A stretch of DNA of 37,726 bases from Sphingomonas sp. CFBP 13720 (GCF_014842075.1 NZ_JACYVA010000014.1:1-37726); one strand, 5' to 3'. Counted from the stretch's first letter, positions 16,219 to 23,930 are shown. The notes: generated by a model from the sequence alone, not told the origin. A program made the numbers and translations.

Positions 16219-16570
16219 CTGTTTTCAGGCCCGGCAACCGCCGCGTGGCGCTACCCAGAATGGCGGGCAGGGCGGCAGTCACCGTTTCCGCCTAGCTCTG
16301 CGAAGGCAAGCCTCGGGTCGATCTCGGGCTGACCGACAGCCGACGTCCGCTTGCCGGCCCTCTCGCCGGCCGAACGGGTGACGATGATGGCCGGGAACAG
16401 GTTGGTGACGCCGTCCAGCCCCCCGGGTTCACTTAGATCTGGTTTCCGCCGTTAACCTTCCGTGCTGAGAGTTGTTTGAAATATGCAGTGCGGACGCCCG
16501 GTCCACGCAGCAGCGTTGTTAGCTGGTCAGAAGAGATGCGCAGCATCTGACCGGTCGAGGGTCGGGACGG

Positions 16571-16606
16571 TGCTGTCAAACGAACCAGGAGCTGGTTCGT
16601 TTAACG
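16571..16606 (+). repeat. Dispersed palindromic repeat, copy 2
   Basis: AAACGAACCA (16578-16587) pairs perfectly with TGGTTCGTTT (16593-16602) around a five-base loop. The outer flank ggtgctgtcaaacgaacc resembles the IS6-like left end at 10027. Related copies are at 13428-13466 (inverted) and 34216-34254. Confidence 0.6.
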
Positions 16607-16689
16607 ACTTCGCGGGTTCTTAGCAGTCGCATTCTATGATCGTTTTAAAGAACCAGCACGTTCAAACGTGGAACGTCTGCCAACCGCGG

Positions 16690-16920
16690 GCCGGCACCCC
16701 GTGTGTAGCCAAGCTGGTTTCCAGCTGCCTCATAGATCCGACAGTGCCCACCCACTCGCTTCGACGGGCCGAAGCGTCAATCATTTACAATGCAACCGGC
16801 AACCCGCGCACCGTCCAAATCCTGCTTGGTCAGCTAAGGTCGAGAGCACCGTCCGTTACCTTGAGGTTGACGTCGAAGACGCCCCCGAACTGTCGGAGCG
16901 AACCGAAATTTCGTCGATCC
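16690..16920 (+). pseudogene. Tyrosine recombinase (phage-type integrase) C-terminal relic, frameshifted
   Basis: One frame gives PTHSLRRAEASIIY and then GNPRTVQILLG. After about 16833 the family continues in another frame as KVESTVRYLEVDVEDAPELS. Restoring one lost base (ggtcagctaagg to ggtcacgctaagg) yields LLGHAKVESTVRYL, the catalytic C-terminus of the short tyrosine recombinases widespread on sphingomonad mobile elements. That restores the HxLRR box, the LLGH box and the nucleophile Tyr. No N-terminal part is seen upstream. The gene is dead but marks past integration. Confidence 0.7.
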
Positions 16921-17042
16921 CGCTGGACCCACTATCAGTCATGCGTAAATTGCGTTCCACCAGAAATCACATACATATCGCATCTCCGTTTCAACTGGAA
17001 ACAAGCGATGGAGGACGGAACGGCTGATCATTTGCATCGTCG

Positions 17043-18128
17043 TCATGTCCAGTACAAAATGCGGGCCATCGGCAACCCATCGGCGATGTGCCGCTCGAAA
17101 AATGATCGCAGTGAGCGCATGATCGTTGCGTCATAGACCTGTTTCTCGCCGCCGAACTTCGTAAGCTTGACGGTCCGGTTGGCCTCGCTCATGTCGAGAC
17201 CGGAGCCCGGATACCAGCTGTCCAGCACTGCCTTCGATGTGGGCGTGAAGCGGTGGGTGATGAGCTCGATGGTCAGATCGAGCCCGGCGAGGTCGCTCAG
17301 TTCGCTAGCTGCCTGGGCGATCAGCATCGCATAGGCCCGCTCCCACCCTTCGGCGGCAATGATCGGCGCGATCGTAAGTCCAACGGGATAGCCTGCCAGC
17401 GCCACTCGCCGAAGCGCACGCAGCCGGTCGGCAACCTTTGCGGTTCCTCCCTCGAAGCGGGCAAACGCCATCGGATTGATCGAAGTGCGCATCCGGGTTC
17501 GACGCTGATGGTCGGTGGCCAGTAGTGGCGCGACATCCGCGAATTTCGTGGTGAAGCGCAGTTGGGCATCTGCCTGCCAGCGACCGAACCATGCGATCGT
17601 CGCGGACAGAGATCCGGTCAGCGGCTCCAGCGCCAACGGATCGGTGTAGCACGACGCTTCGAACGTCGTGCCTTCATGCACGCGGGCAGCGTTGCGTGAG
17701 GTAATCTTCCCCTGTCCCAGATAGGCGGGAAGGCTGTCGAGTATCTCCTCGAGATTAGCGTAGACCCGTGTGAGCGGGGGTCCTTTGAGCGAGCCGGCGA
17801 GATAGCAGTAGCTGCAATGCGCGGGACATCCTTCGGCCAGATCGACGCGCCAGTCCGCACTGGGCGCGATCGGTTGCAGACGGCGCTTCGATGGCGGTGC
17901 GACCACGACCGCCAGCGTTGCCTTCGCTTCGGCATACGCACGTCGTGGGTCGTCGGGCTGGTCCAGCATCAATCGGTCGCCGGGCAACTCGACGATCTCG
18001 ACCCCCAGATCGGCTGCCCTGCGCATGATCGTACGACCATGTTCGAAGCCGCGTGCCGACCGGGTGATAAGGAGCCGTCGCGGCCGCCATGCCGGTGTCG
18101 GCCGTTCGAACGGGGCGGGTTCAGCCAC
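17043..18128 (-). CDS. Spore photoproduct lyase (SPL)-like radical SAM protein
   Basis: A 361-residue protein. The start is a GTG at 18128 that overlaps the end of the HAD gene by eight bases; a longer frame upstream runs inside that gene and has no family sense. Cys101, Cys105 and Cys108 in EGCPAHCSYCYLAG form the CX3CX2C cluster that binds a 4Fe-4S centre and AdoMet. The following HEGTTFEASCYTDPLALEP region and the C-terminal RFTPTSKAVLDSWYPGS are typical of the SPL family outside spore formers, whose substrate is not established. A DNA photoproduct repair role is one possibility. Coupling with the HAD phosphatase suggests a shared pathway or condition. Confidence 0.85.
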   Translation of the reverse strand: MAEPAPFERPTPAWRPRRLLITRSARGFEHGRTIMRRAADLGVEIVELPGDRLMLDQPDDPRRAYAEAKATLAVVVAPPSKRRLQPIAPSADWRVDLAEGCPAHCSYCYLAGSLKGPPLTRVYANLEEILDSLPAYLGQGKITSRNAARVHEGTTFEASCYTDPLALEPLTGSLSATIAWFGRWQADAQLRFTTKFADVAPLLATDHQRRTRMRTSINPMAFARFEGGTAKVADRLRALRRVALAGYPVGLTIAPIIAAEGWERAYAMLIAQAASELSDLAGLDLTIELITHRFTPTSKAVLDSWYPGSGLDMSEANRTVKLTKFGGEKQVYDATIMRSLRSFFERHIADGLPMARILYWT

Positions 18129-18792
18129 GATGGCCCAACAACGAATCCGCGTAATTGGCATGGAGCGCGGCGATGTCGTCGTAGACGCCAACCGCCCCCG
18201 CAGCGCGCAAGGCTTCATCGGAAAAGCCGCCCGAGCGCAGGGCGATCGTCGCGATGCCGCACTGCGCGGCGGCGATAACGTCGTATGGCGTATCGCCGAT
18301 CGCGATGACCTGATCGGGCGTGATCGGCGCGACCTTGGCCAAGGCCGCCGCGAAGATGTCCGGGGCAGGCTTGGAGTGCTCGACTTCATCCGCACTGGTC
18401 GTGGCTGACACCAGATCGCGCGCCTCCAGCAGGTCGAGATAATGGTTGAGGTCCGATGCCGATGCGGATGAGGCCCATACCACGACCTGTCCGGCGTCGC
18501 GCGCAGTAAGAAGAAAATCGCGCGCACCCAGAAATGGACGAATACGCCCCAGATAGCGTTCCTTGAACCGCACGCCATGGGCGTTTGCTAACCGTTCGAC
18601 GACCGCCGCATCGGTATGGGGGAGCAGGGCCGGTACCAGCATGTCCGCGCCCTTGCCGATCTGGCTATGGATCGCCTCGCGATTAACGGTCACACCTTCC
18701 GCACGGAACACCTCGTCCCACACCGTGATGTGCTGCTCGTTTGAATCGACCAGTGTCCCGTCAAGATCACATAAAATCGCTTTGATGAACAT
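18121..18792 (-). CDS. HAD-superfamily hydrolase (beta-phosphoglucomutase / phosphoglycolate phosphatase-like)
   Basis: A 223-residue HAD-IA enzyme. Motif I is CDLDGTLVDS (nucleophile Asp9 and acid Asp11), motif II is the WASSAS strand end, motif III the Lys in EHSKPAPDIF, and motif IV the GDTPYD acidic pair. A helical cap follows motif I (residues about 18-85). The family removes phosphate from small sugars or glycolate; the substrate is uncertain. The gene is first in a minus-strand pair with the SPL-like radical SAM gene, whose start lies within its last codons. Confidence 0.9.
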   Translation of the reverse strand: MFIKAILCDLDGTLVDSNEQHITVWDEVFRAEGVTVNREAIHSQIGKGADMLVPALLPHTDAAVVERLANAHGVRFKERYLGRIRPFLGARDFLLTARDAGQVVVWASSASASDLNHYLDLLEARDLVSATTSADEVEHSKPAPDIFAAALAKVAPITPDQVIAIGDTPYDVIAAAQCGIATIALRSGGFSDEALRAAGAVGVYDDIAALHANYADSLLGHRG

Positions 18793-19235
18793 TATTGGCC
18801 TTTGTTGAAGGATGACGGCCGGACTGGCGATTGCGAACGCCGTCCCTGACCGCGTTCAGCGCGTATAAGGTTTCTATTACATTGCCTCGGCGTTCATCCA
18901 GGTGAGGCTTCAAGATCAAGTCGCACAAGAACAACCGTTCGGAGCTCCGCAGGTTCAACGCGATCGCACAGGATCGATCGGGGCCCGGTCACTTTCACTA
19001 TCGGCGAAGGCGCGAACGCCCACACCGCTTCTTTAGGCTGAAGCCGGTGAGCAGGCCGTTCTCACCCGTTCAAACGATCCGCGAATGGATCGGGTCGCCC
19101 GTCCTGCCGCAGCAGTCACGAGACCGACGTTGGGAAGTATTATCCTACGCTTTATCATCGCTTCGTATCGCATGCGTTCCATCCCGAAAAGACGAACCGA
19201 GACGATCGGCACGTACAATGTTGGACTTGGTAACG
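18793..19235. other. Intergenic region between HAD gene and imuA remnant
   Basis: About 440 bases with no credible gene on either strand. Short frames have shadow composition. The HAD promoter must lie near its left end. Its right end holds the SOS box of the dead imuA. Confidence 0.4.
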
Positions 19236-19250
19236 GAACATAAATGGAAC
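19236..19250 (+). promoter_or_regulatory. LexA (SOS) box, alphaproteobacterial direct-repeat type
   Basis: GAAC-ATAAATG-GAAC is an exact GAAC-N7-GAAC direct repeat, the reverse reading of the GTTC-N7-GTTC box bound by alphaproteobacterial LexA. It lies 20 bases before the ATG (19270) of the imuA remnant, where SOS control of imuA-imuB-dnaE2 is known in this class. It survives although the genes are broken. Confidence 0.75.
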
Positions 19251-19269
19251 AAGTAGAGTCTGGAACACG

Positions 19270-19691
19270 ATGTCCGCCGCCCCCGATTCCTTCGCGCCAA
19301 GCATGCGCATCTCCGGACGATCGCCACGCCCGTCACGCATTATCGCGTGCTGCCGTTCGGTATCGAGGAGGTCGACAGGCGCCTTGGGGCAGGGGGCCTA
19401 CGTGCCGGCGCGCTACACGAGACGACAACCCTAACCGCGGGGTTAGTCGATGACGCGGCGACGATGCTGTTTCTCGCCGGAATCGCGGCACGCGAGGGGG
19501 CGAACACCGGTGGGCCTGTGCTGTGAGCGAGTTGCCGACCGGACATCTACGCTCCGGGACTGGCTCAGGCCGGCCTCACGGCTGCGAGCGTCATCTACGC
19601 GCACCCACCAGACGATGCCACGCTACTCGCAGTAATCGAAAACACTGGCCGCGACGGCACACTGGCCGCGATCGTTGCGGAAGCGAGCAAG
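19270..19691 (+). pseudogene. imuA: ImuA remnant (SOS mutasome accessory protein), broken and fused to imuB
   Basis: From ATG 19270 the first residues (MSAAPDSFA) are in one frame. The body is in another: HYRVLPFGIEEVDRRLGAGG then ALHET, which is the RecA-like ImuA start (LPFG-x-x-x-x-D). That frame meets TGA at 19524-19526 exactly where ImuA has the Trp of GPVLW, then continues in the same frame as RPDIYAPGLAQAGL and AAIVAEASK. After this the sequence jumps to ImuB, so the 3' part of imuA is deleted. Frameshift, nonsense codon and deletion together make it non-functional. In intact form ImuA helps ImuB and DnaE2 in error-prone lesion bypass. Confidence 0.8.
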
Positions 19692-20342
19692 GTAGCCGTC
19701 GCCGACACGCCGGGCGCCGCGCACGCTGGCGCGGTTCGCAAGGGGCGTGCTGACGCGCGTCGACCCACACGGCACGGTCGAGGCAATCAGCCCGTTGCCG
19801 ATCGCCGCGCTGCGCCTGGCGCCGACCGCGCTGTTGGCCGCGCGCAAATTCGGCTTCGAGCGGATTGCGGACCTTTGGCCAGTAGCGCGCGGGCCGCTGG
19901 CCCGTCGGCTTGGTCTGCCGGCGATCACGCGCCTCGATCAGGCGCTTTGCAGTGTCGCCGAGCCCATCACCCCGCGGCATGACGCCGAGATGCCGGCGGT
20001 CGACCGCCGGCTGCTGGAACCGATAAGTACGGCCGACGCGATCGAGAAGTTTATGGCGGACCTGTTAGGCGGCCTAACCGAGCAGTTGCGGGCGAAGGGG
20101 CTTGGGGCTCGCTCGCTGCGCCTGACCGGACTGCGCGTGGACGGCAGCGAGCAGGTCGTGGCGATCGGTACGTCCCAGCCGACGCGCGAAGTCTCGCATC
20201 TCCAGCGGCTGCTGAAGCTGCACATCGAGCGCATCGATCCCGGTTGGGGTCTGGAGCAATTCTCGATGGTGGCACCGCACACCGAGCCATTCGATGCAGT
20301 AGATCTAGGCACGGTGCTGACAGGTGAAACGCTGGTGGGAAA
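19692..20342 (+). pseudogene. imuB: ImuB remnant (Y-family polymerase-like), 5' deleted and 3' cut by IS6
   Basis: The piece begins in the imuA frame with VAVADTPGAAHA, an ImuB segment from the middle of its Y-family core. It then shifts frame near 19725 and continues as LARFARGVLTRVD, ISPLPIAALRL, RLDQALCSVAEPITPR and the C-terminal part RPT-like TREVSHLQRLL and HIERIDPGWGLE. The N-terminal palm region and the start are missing. At 20343 the IS6 fragment replaces the rest, and the frame runs into it to stop at 20400. No dnaE2 follows. No function is expected. Confidence 0.8.
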
Positions 20343-20628
20343 GCTTCACGTACATCTCGTCGAGATGCCAGCGCCACTGACGAAAGCCACGCATACGTGA
20401 GGCACGCTGGCGCCGGATGTCCCCTGCGAACATCGGGCCAAACCTGTTCCACCACATCCGTACCGTCTCGTGGCAGATATCGATGCCACGTTCGAACAGC
20501 AGGTCCTCGACATTCCGCAATGACAACGGGAAGCGTACGTACATCATGACCACGAGCCGGATCACCTCGGGTGACGAATTGAACCGTCGGAACGGGCTGG
20601 ATGGCTTGGCTCGTGATCGGCGGCTCAT
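20343..20628 (-). pseudogene. Truncated IS6-family transposase
   Basis: Starting at ATG 20628, the first about 95 residues are near-identical to the intact IS6 transposase (MSRRSRAKP, NVEDLLFERGIDI, VRMWWNRFG, WHLDEMYVKL). It then runs into imuB-derived bases and stops at 20305. The second and third catalytic acids are gone, so it cannot transpose anything. Confidence 0.85.
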
Positions 20629-20681
20629 GACAGTATCGTACCTTCAGCCGAACCGCCATGCCACGTAAGTCTGAAAGAGCC
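20343..20681 (-). mobile_element. IS6-family remnant, right end only
   Basis: The sequence from 20343 to about 20681 matches the N-terminal half of the IS6 element at 10027-10866, with scattered differences of about one tenth of bases by eye. It ends in a related terminal repeat (GGCTCTTTCAGACTTACG read back from 20681, versus GGCTGTGTCAGACTAACG). The left half is missing where it meets the imuB remnant. It is therefore an older, related isoform, not a recent copy. Confidence 0.85.
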
Positions 20682-20801
20682 TGCGCTACCTAAGAAGGCG
20701 CATATTCTGACGTTCGTGGCCATTCTCGGCACCTCAGTCCCGACTATTCGTTCATATCGAGAACTCCGTGCGGTGACATGGGAGCGGTTCGTCGGGTGCG
20801 T

Positions 20802-20826
20802 GGAACCAGCGGCTCCCCGAAACGCT
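20802..20826 (+). promoter_or_regulatory. Candidate EcfG (general stress) promoter
   Basis: GGAAC at 20802-20806 and CGCT at 20823-20826 are 16 bases apart. The alphaproteobacterial EcfG consensus is GGAAC-N16/17-CGTT, so one base differs. It lies 47 bases before the DUF892 start, a suitable distance, and DUF892 proteins are common stress-regulon members. Confidence 0.4.
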
Positions 20827-20873
20827 CGCGTATGATCGGAGCAGAATGCTCCGCCAAGCGAGGAGCCTGTTCC

Positions 20874-21377
20874 ATGTCGACCCCCGAGGATCTGAATGAC
20901 ATCTACGTCGACGAGATGAAGGACCTGTGGTCCGCCAACGACCAGATGCTCAAGGTGGTGAAGAAGATCACGACCAAGGCGACCGATCCCAAGCTGAAAG
21001 AGATGCTCACTACCTCGCACCAGGGCATCATCAAGCACACGGATGTGTTGAAAGAGCTGATCGCCGGCCAGGACGAGAAGGTCTCCAAGGAGCACTGCAA
21101 GGGCATGGAGGGCCTCGTTGCTGAGGCGATCAAGCACGTGCTGGAGGACGGACCGGAGAAGGGGCCGCTGCTCGATGTGCTTATCATCGCCCAATACCAA
21201 CGCATGACACACTACGGCATCGCCGGCTTCGGCACGGCTGCAGCCTATGCGGAAGCGCTCGGCCTGAGGGATGATGCTAGGAAGCTGAACGAGGCGACCA
21301 AGGAAATCTACGGGGGCGACGAGTTCATGACCAAACTCGCCGAGACGTCGGTCAACCTGCAGGCCGAGGACGCCTGA
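20874..21377 (+). CDS. DUF892 ferritin-like protein (YciE/YciF type)
   Basis: A 167-residue, all-helical protein starting at ATG 20874 with AGGAG at 20861-20865. It contains the DUF892 pattern: DIYVDEMKDLWSAND, THE-like HQGIIKHTDVL, the GLVAEA helix, and QYQRMTHYGIAGFGTAAAYAEALG with EAT later. These Glu/His positions are typical of a ferritin-like diiron helical bundle. Such proteins are induced by stress and stationary phase; their exact activity is not settled. A possible EcfG promoter precedes it. The following small genes on the same strand could be in the same unit but begin 56 bases later. Confidence 0.9.
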   Translation: MSTPEDLNDIYVDEMKDLWSANDQMLKVVKKITTKATDPKLKEMLTTSHQGIIKHTDVLKELIAGQDEKVSKEHCKGMEGLVAEAIKHVLEDGPEKGPLLDVLIIAQYQRMTHYGIAGFGTAAAYAEALGLRDDARKLNEATKEIYGGDEFMTKLAETSVNLQAEDA

Positions 21378-21433
21378 CCCATCTAGTCCGCTCGGCGCAG
21401 GCCGGGCGGGCCAACCCCTCCATGCGGTGCCCC

Positions 21434-21640
21434 ATGAAGCTGGTCGCTTATCTTTTCACTGTGCCATGGCTCCTTGTCGCACGCCCGGCCTGGGCATGCA
21501 CCCTATGTCACAGCCGAACGGCCGAGGAAGTTCGGTCAGCCGTTTTTGCTTCAGACTTCTTGAGCAACCTTGCTGCTCTGGCTGCGCCCGCACCGGTAGT
21601 GATCATCGCCGCTTATACTGCTCGCAAATATCTTCTTTGA
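21434..21640 (+). CDS. Small exported CxxC membrane-anchored protein
   Basis: A 68-residue frame from ATG 21434 (a second ATG at 21422 is possible). It has a signal peptide (MKLVAYLFTVPWLLVARPAWA), then a CTLCHS motif just after the cleavage site, and a C-terminal hydrophobic helix ending RKYLL. CTLCHS resembles a metal- or thiol-binding site; it lacks the CxxCH haem pattern except for CHS, so haem attachment is possible only if read C-T-L-C-H. The gene is 11 bases before the DUF2243 gene, suggesting a two-gene unit. Confidence 0.55.
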   Translation: MKLVAYLFTVPWLLVARPAWACTLCHSRTAEEVRSAVFASDFLSNLAALAAPAPVVIIAAYTARKYLL

Positions 21641-21651
21641 GGTCACCAGCG

Positions 21652-22131
21652 ATGGCAGATCGAATGCTGACGACGAAGCCCTTGACCAGTGCGGGCATGG
21701 TTCTGGGAATTGGGATGGGCGGTTTTGTGGACGGCATCGTGTTCCACCAGATTCTGCAGCTTCATAACATGTTATCTGCGCAGATACCGACCGACACGCT
21801 CGTCGGCGCAAAGACAAACATGGTGTGGGACGGCCTGTTTCACACCATGGTATGGATAGCTACTGCGTCAGGCATCGTGCTGCTCTGGAAAGCCGTGAAA
21901 CGCCCCGACGTGCTTCTCTCCGGTCGAGCCCTGTTCGGTTCGACCCTTTTTGGCTTCGGCCTATTCAATTTGGTCGAAGGAATCGTCGATCACCATATTC
22001 TGAGCCTTCACCACGTGTACGAGCGTCTTGGATTTTCGGTGTGGGACTACGTTTTCCTGGCGTCCGGAGTAGCGTTGATGCTGACGGGCTCGTTAATGAT
22101 CCGTGATGCACGGTCGAGGCCAATAAGCTAG
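21652..22131 (+). CDS. DUF2243 membrane protein
   Basis: A 159-residue protein with four hydrophobic segments: SAGMVLGIGMGGFVDGIVFHQ, MVWIATASGIVLLWK, LFGSTLFGFGLFNLVEGIVDHHIL and DYVFLASGVALMLTGSLMI. His residues sit at the membrane interface (FHQILQLHN, FHTMVW, DHHILSLHHVYE), typical of DUF2243 and suggesting metal or haem contact. The function of the family is not established, although it is often encoded near cytochrome oxidase assembly factors. It follows the CxxC protein closely. An upstream in-frame extension reads through that gene and is not the start. Confidence 0.85.
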   Translation: MADRMLTTKPLTSAGMVLGIGMGGFVDGIVFHQILQLHNMLSAQIPTDTLVGAKTNMVWDGLFHTMVWIATASGIVLLWKAVKRPDVLLSGRALFGSTLFGFGLFNLVEGIVDHHILSLHHVYERLGFSVWDYVFLASGVALMLTGSLMIRDARSRPIS

Positions 22132-22181
22132 TCGGACACTACTAAACATTGCTTAAACCGCCGCGAACAGCTTGAAGGTAA

Positions 22182-22198
22182 GGCCGAATAAGTCGGCC
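22182..22198 (+). terminator. Possible terminator hairpin after DUF2243 gene
   Basis: GGCCGA (22182-22187) and TCGGCC (22193-22198) form a six-base stem with a five-base loop, 50 bases after the stop of the DUF2243 gene. No T run follows, so termination is not certain. Confidence 0.3.
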
Positions 22199-22495
22199 GG
22201 TTGACCACGGTATCAGCGCGGTTTCAAATACGTCTTTTCTAACCCATCCGATGAGTGTTTTCGCCGTTACGGTCAGCAGAAAACAGTGAAGCCGACCGAG
22301 AGGACGACCAGTAACCCTAGGACGGCGAATTCAATCTGCCGAACCATGATGCGTCGGAATTTGATCGGTTGTGACCTCGCGTTATCGGCAACAGGGGCGG
22401 GACCCAACCGCAAAAACGTTCCCAGTCCAGGCAAGCGTCCCCGTGATCGCCGGTGAGTGACACGGCCGCGATAGGGCCGCCGCGGTGATCGTCGC

Positions 22496-22732
22496 TTACT
22501 TTTGATTGGCGGACCGGGTGCGTCCCGCCCATCCCGCATAACCGATGGCACCGACCAACGCGGCACCGATGAGCGGCGCGACCTGTGGCCTGAAGCCCGT
22601 CACGGCCGGCGCTTCGCTGTTGTGCTTCATTCGGGCAACAAGATCGGTTTTTTCTGCCTTTGGTGAAGTCAACGACTCAACGGGGGGATACGGGGCTTGG
22701 TTTGCGGCCGGAATCGGTGGCGAGTGTGTCAT
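22496..22732 (-). CDS. Small protein with C-terminal membrane helix
   Basis: A 78-residue protein from ATG 22732, with AGGA six bases upstream. The first 50 residues are hydrophilic and Pro-rich. The tail (QVAPLIGAALVGAIGYAGWAG) is a single hydrophobic helix followed by basic residues (RTRSANQK), giving a tail-anchored form like the ElaB/YqjD class, although no family match is claimed. A similar layout is seen in the 64-residue protein at 30436-30630. Confidence 0.55.
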   Translation of the reverse strand: MTHSPPIPAANQAPYPPVESLTSPKAEKTDLVARMKHNSEAPAVTGFRPQVAPLIGAALVGAIGYAGWAGRTRSANQK

Positions 22733-22977
22733 GACAGTCCTGCTTGAAGAGGGACTGCCTAACTGCCGAGGCTCGTCGAGGGTTCATTCTGGCAGCTCAG
22801 CCTCTGGCTCGCGTAGGTGCGAGCGCACCAGGTCAATAGTTCGCCAACCCTCGCGCAGCAAATTGAACCGCCGTGCAATCTCTATCATACGACTGAGCTC
22901 GCCTAACTGAATAACGCAATCCGATAGCTAGGCCATGGCGCGATCGCCGTGTTGATTCTTGACTGAGAACGCTTTGG

Positions 22978-23313
22978 TCAAGCGCTCTTCTTCCGCCGCA
23001 ACAGCGGACTACCGCAGCCCACGCCGTCGCCGTCCCTGTCGAGCTTGCTACTGTACCCCGGATCGCCTGCCCGAACCGGGGTAGCCCAGCCGCTCGCGCT
23101 GCCGCGCAGTTTGCGAAGGTAGCGCCAACGGACATCGGCATGACTGGCGATGGCGTCAAACAATGGCAGTGATACCCGGTCCCGCCCTTGCGATCGTTGT
23201 GGCAGCCCTGCGCGTTCAACCCGCCCGGCGTCGCGGACGCTGAGCGTACGACGATCGCCAGGAGAAGAACACATAGCGTGATCGGGATACGCAGGACGGT
23301 TCCCCGGCGGCAA
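22978..23313 (-). pseudogene. YHYH/excalibur calcium-binding exported protein, frameshifted
   Basis: Minus-strand frames together spell a known architecture. A signal-like stretch (LCVLLLAIVVRSASA) leads to GLNAQGCHNDRKGGTGYHCH, then FANCAAARAAG in the same frame, and finally ATPVRAGDPGY and LDRDGDGVGC in the next frame, the excalibur calcium-binding box. Losing one G in a GGGG run near the AAG codons explains the shift. There is no convincing start codon for the signal frame. The gene would have encoded a small periplasmic or cell-surface protein. Confidence 0.65.
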
Positions 23314-23351
23314 ACGCTGACCGTCGCATCGATACGACGGTCAGCGATGCG

Positions 23352-23930
23352 TCAGTTATTGGCGGGTGAGACAACCATTGCGACCGGCGCAGTGCCGGCG
23401 AACGCAACTGGTACGTCCTCGTCGAGATAGCCGGTCACGTTCGAACCTGCCGGTATCTGAGCGCTGGTGCCGGTCATGAAGAACCCGGCAACCGGGATAA
23501 CCACGAGGGCGCCCACCACACCGGCGGTCCCGGTGATGCCCTTGTCATCCATCTGCCCTGACATGCGGAGGCGGCGGCCGTTCGCTTCGACATAGACGAG
23601 CCGGGCACCGATCCGTCCCGACTTCCCCCACATGCCCTTGTTGCGGACGTCTGTGATCTCGCCAACGGCGTGCGCACCGACCGGGATCACAGTCTGCCCG
23701 TTCACCATCACAGCTTCGGCGACTTCGAGATTGAACCGATGCCCAACCTTGAGATGCTTGCCTTGTGTTGTCAGCCCGTCGAGCGTGCGAAGAACGACCG
23801 ACGTACCGGCGCGGAGAACCTGCGTATCACCGCCGATCGTCACCGGCTGGACCGGTGCGACGACTACCGTTTGCGCATGCGCGTTGGCCGCCAGCATTAC
23901 GCCAGCAGCAAGTATCATAGCCTTGATCAT
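23352..23930 (-). CDS. Exported beta-rich protein of unknown function
   Basis: A 192-residue protein. The signal peptide is MIKAMILAAGVMLAANAHAQ with a clear AHA cleavage site. The mature part is rich in Val and Gly strands: VLRAGTSVVLRTLDGLTT, HRFNLEVAEAVMVNGQTVIPVGAHAVGEI, RIGARLVYVEANGRRLRMSGQ. It then has a hydrophobic GTAGVVGALVVIPVAGFFMTG, likely a membrane or zipper segment, and a last strand with AQIPAGSNVTGYL. It resembles proteins of sphingomonads that carry a beta-barrel-like fold for envelope integrity, but no function is known to me. It stands alone on the minus strand. Confidence 0.75.
   Translation of the reverse strand: MIKAMILAAGVMLAANAHAQTVVVAPVQPVTIGGDTQVLRAGTSVVLRTLDGLTTQGKHLKVGHRFNLEVAEAVMVNGQTVIPVGAHAVGEITDVRNKGMWGKSGRIGARLVYVEANGRRLRMSGQMDDKGITGTAGVVGALVVIPVAGFFMTGTSAQIPAGSNVTGYLDEDVPVAFAGTAPVAMVVSPANN

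Larger units (their letters stand above)
16219..17042. other. Decayed region with protein relics and a palindromic repeat
   Basis: About 820 bases with no intact gene. It holds a minus-strand open frame without a start (about 16251-16440, with DGVTNLFPAIIVTRSAGERA), a copy of the palindromic repeat at 16571-16606, and a frameshifted tyrosine-recombinase C-terminus at about 16690-16920. The mixture suggests the remains of an integrated mobile element. Confidence 0.5.

Noticed and set aside
16636..17136. 166-residue plus-strand frame as an intact gene
   Set aside because: Only part of it has meaning, as one frame of a frameshifted integrase relic; the rest is not coding.
19270..19526. Alternative genetic code with TGA as Trp to explain imuA and SRAP stops
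   Set aside because: TGA ends many intact genes here at family-typical lengths, and both genes carry other damage.
22273..22347. 24-residue hydrophobic peptide MVRQIEFAVLGLLVVL...
   Set aside because: It could be a real micropeptide, but no ribosome site precedes it and nothing else supports it.
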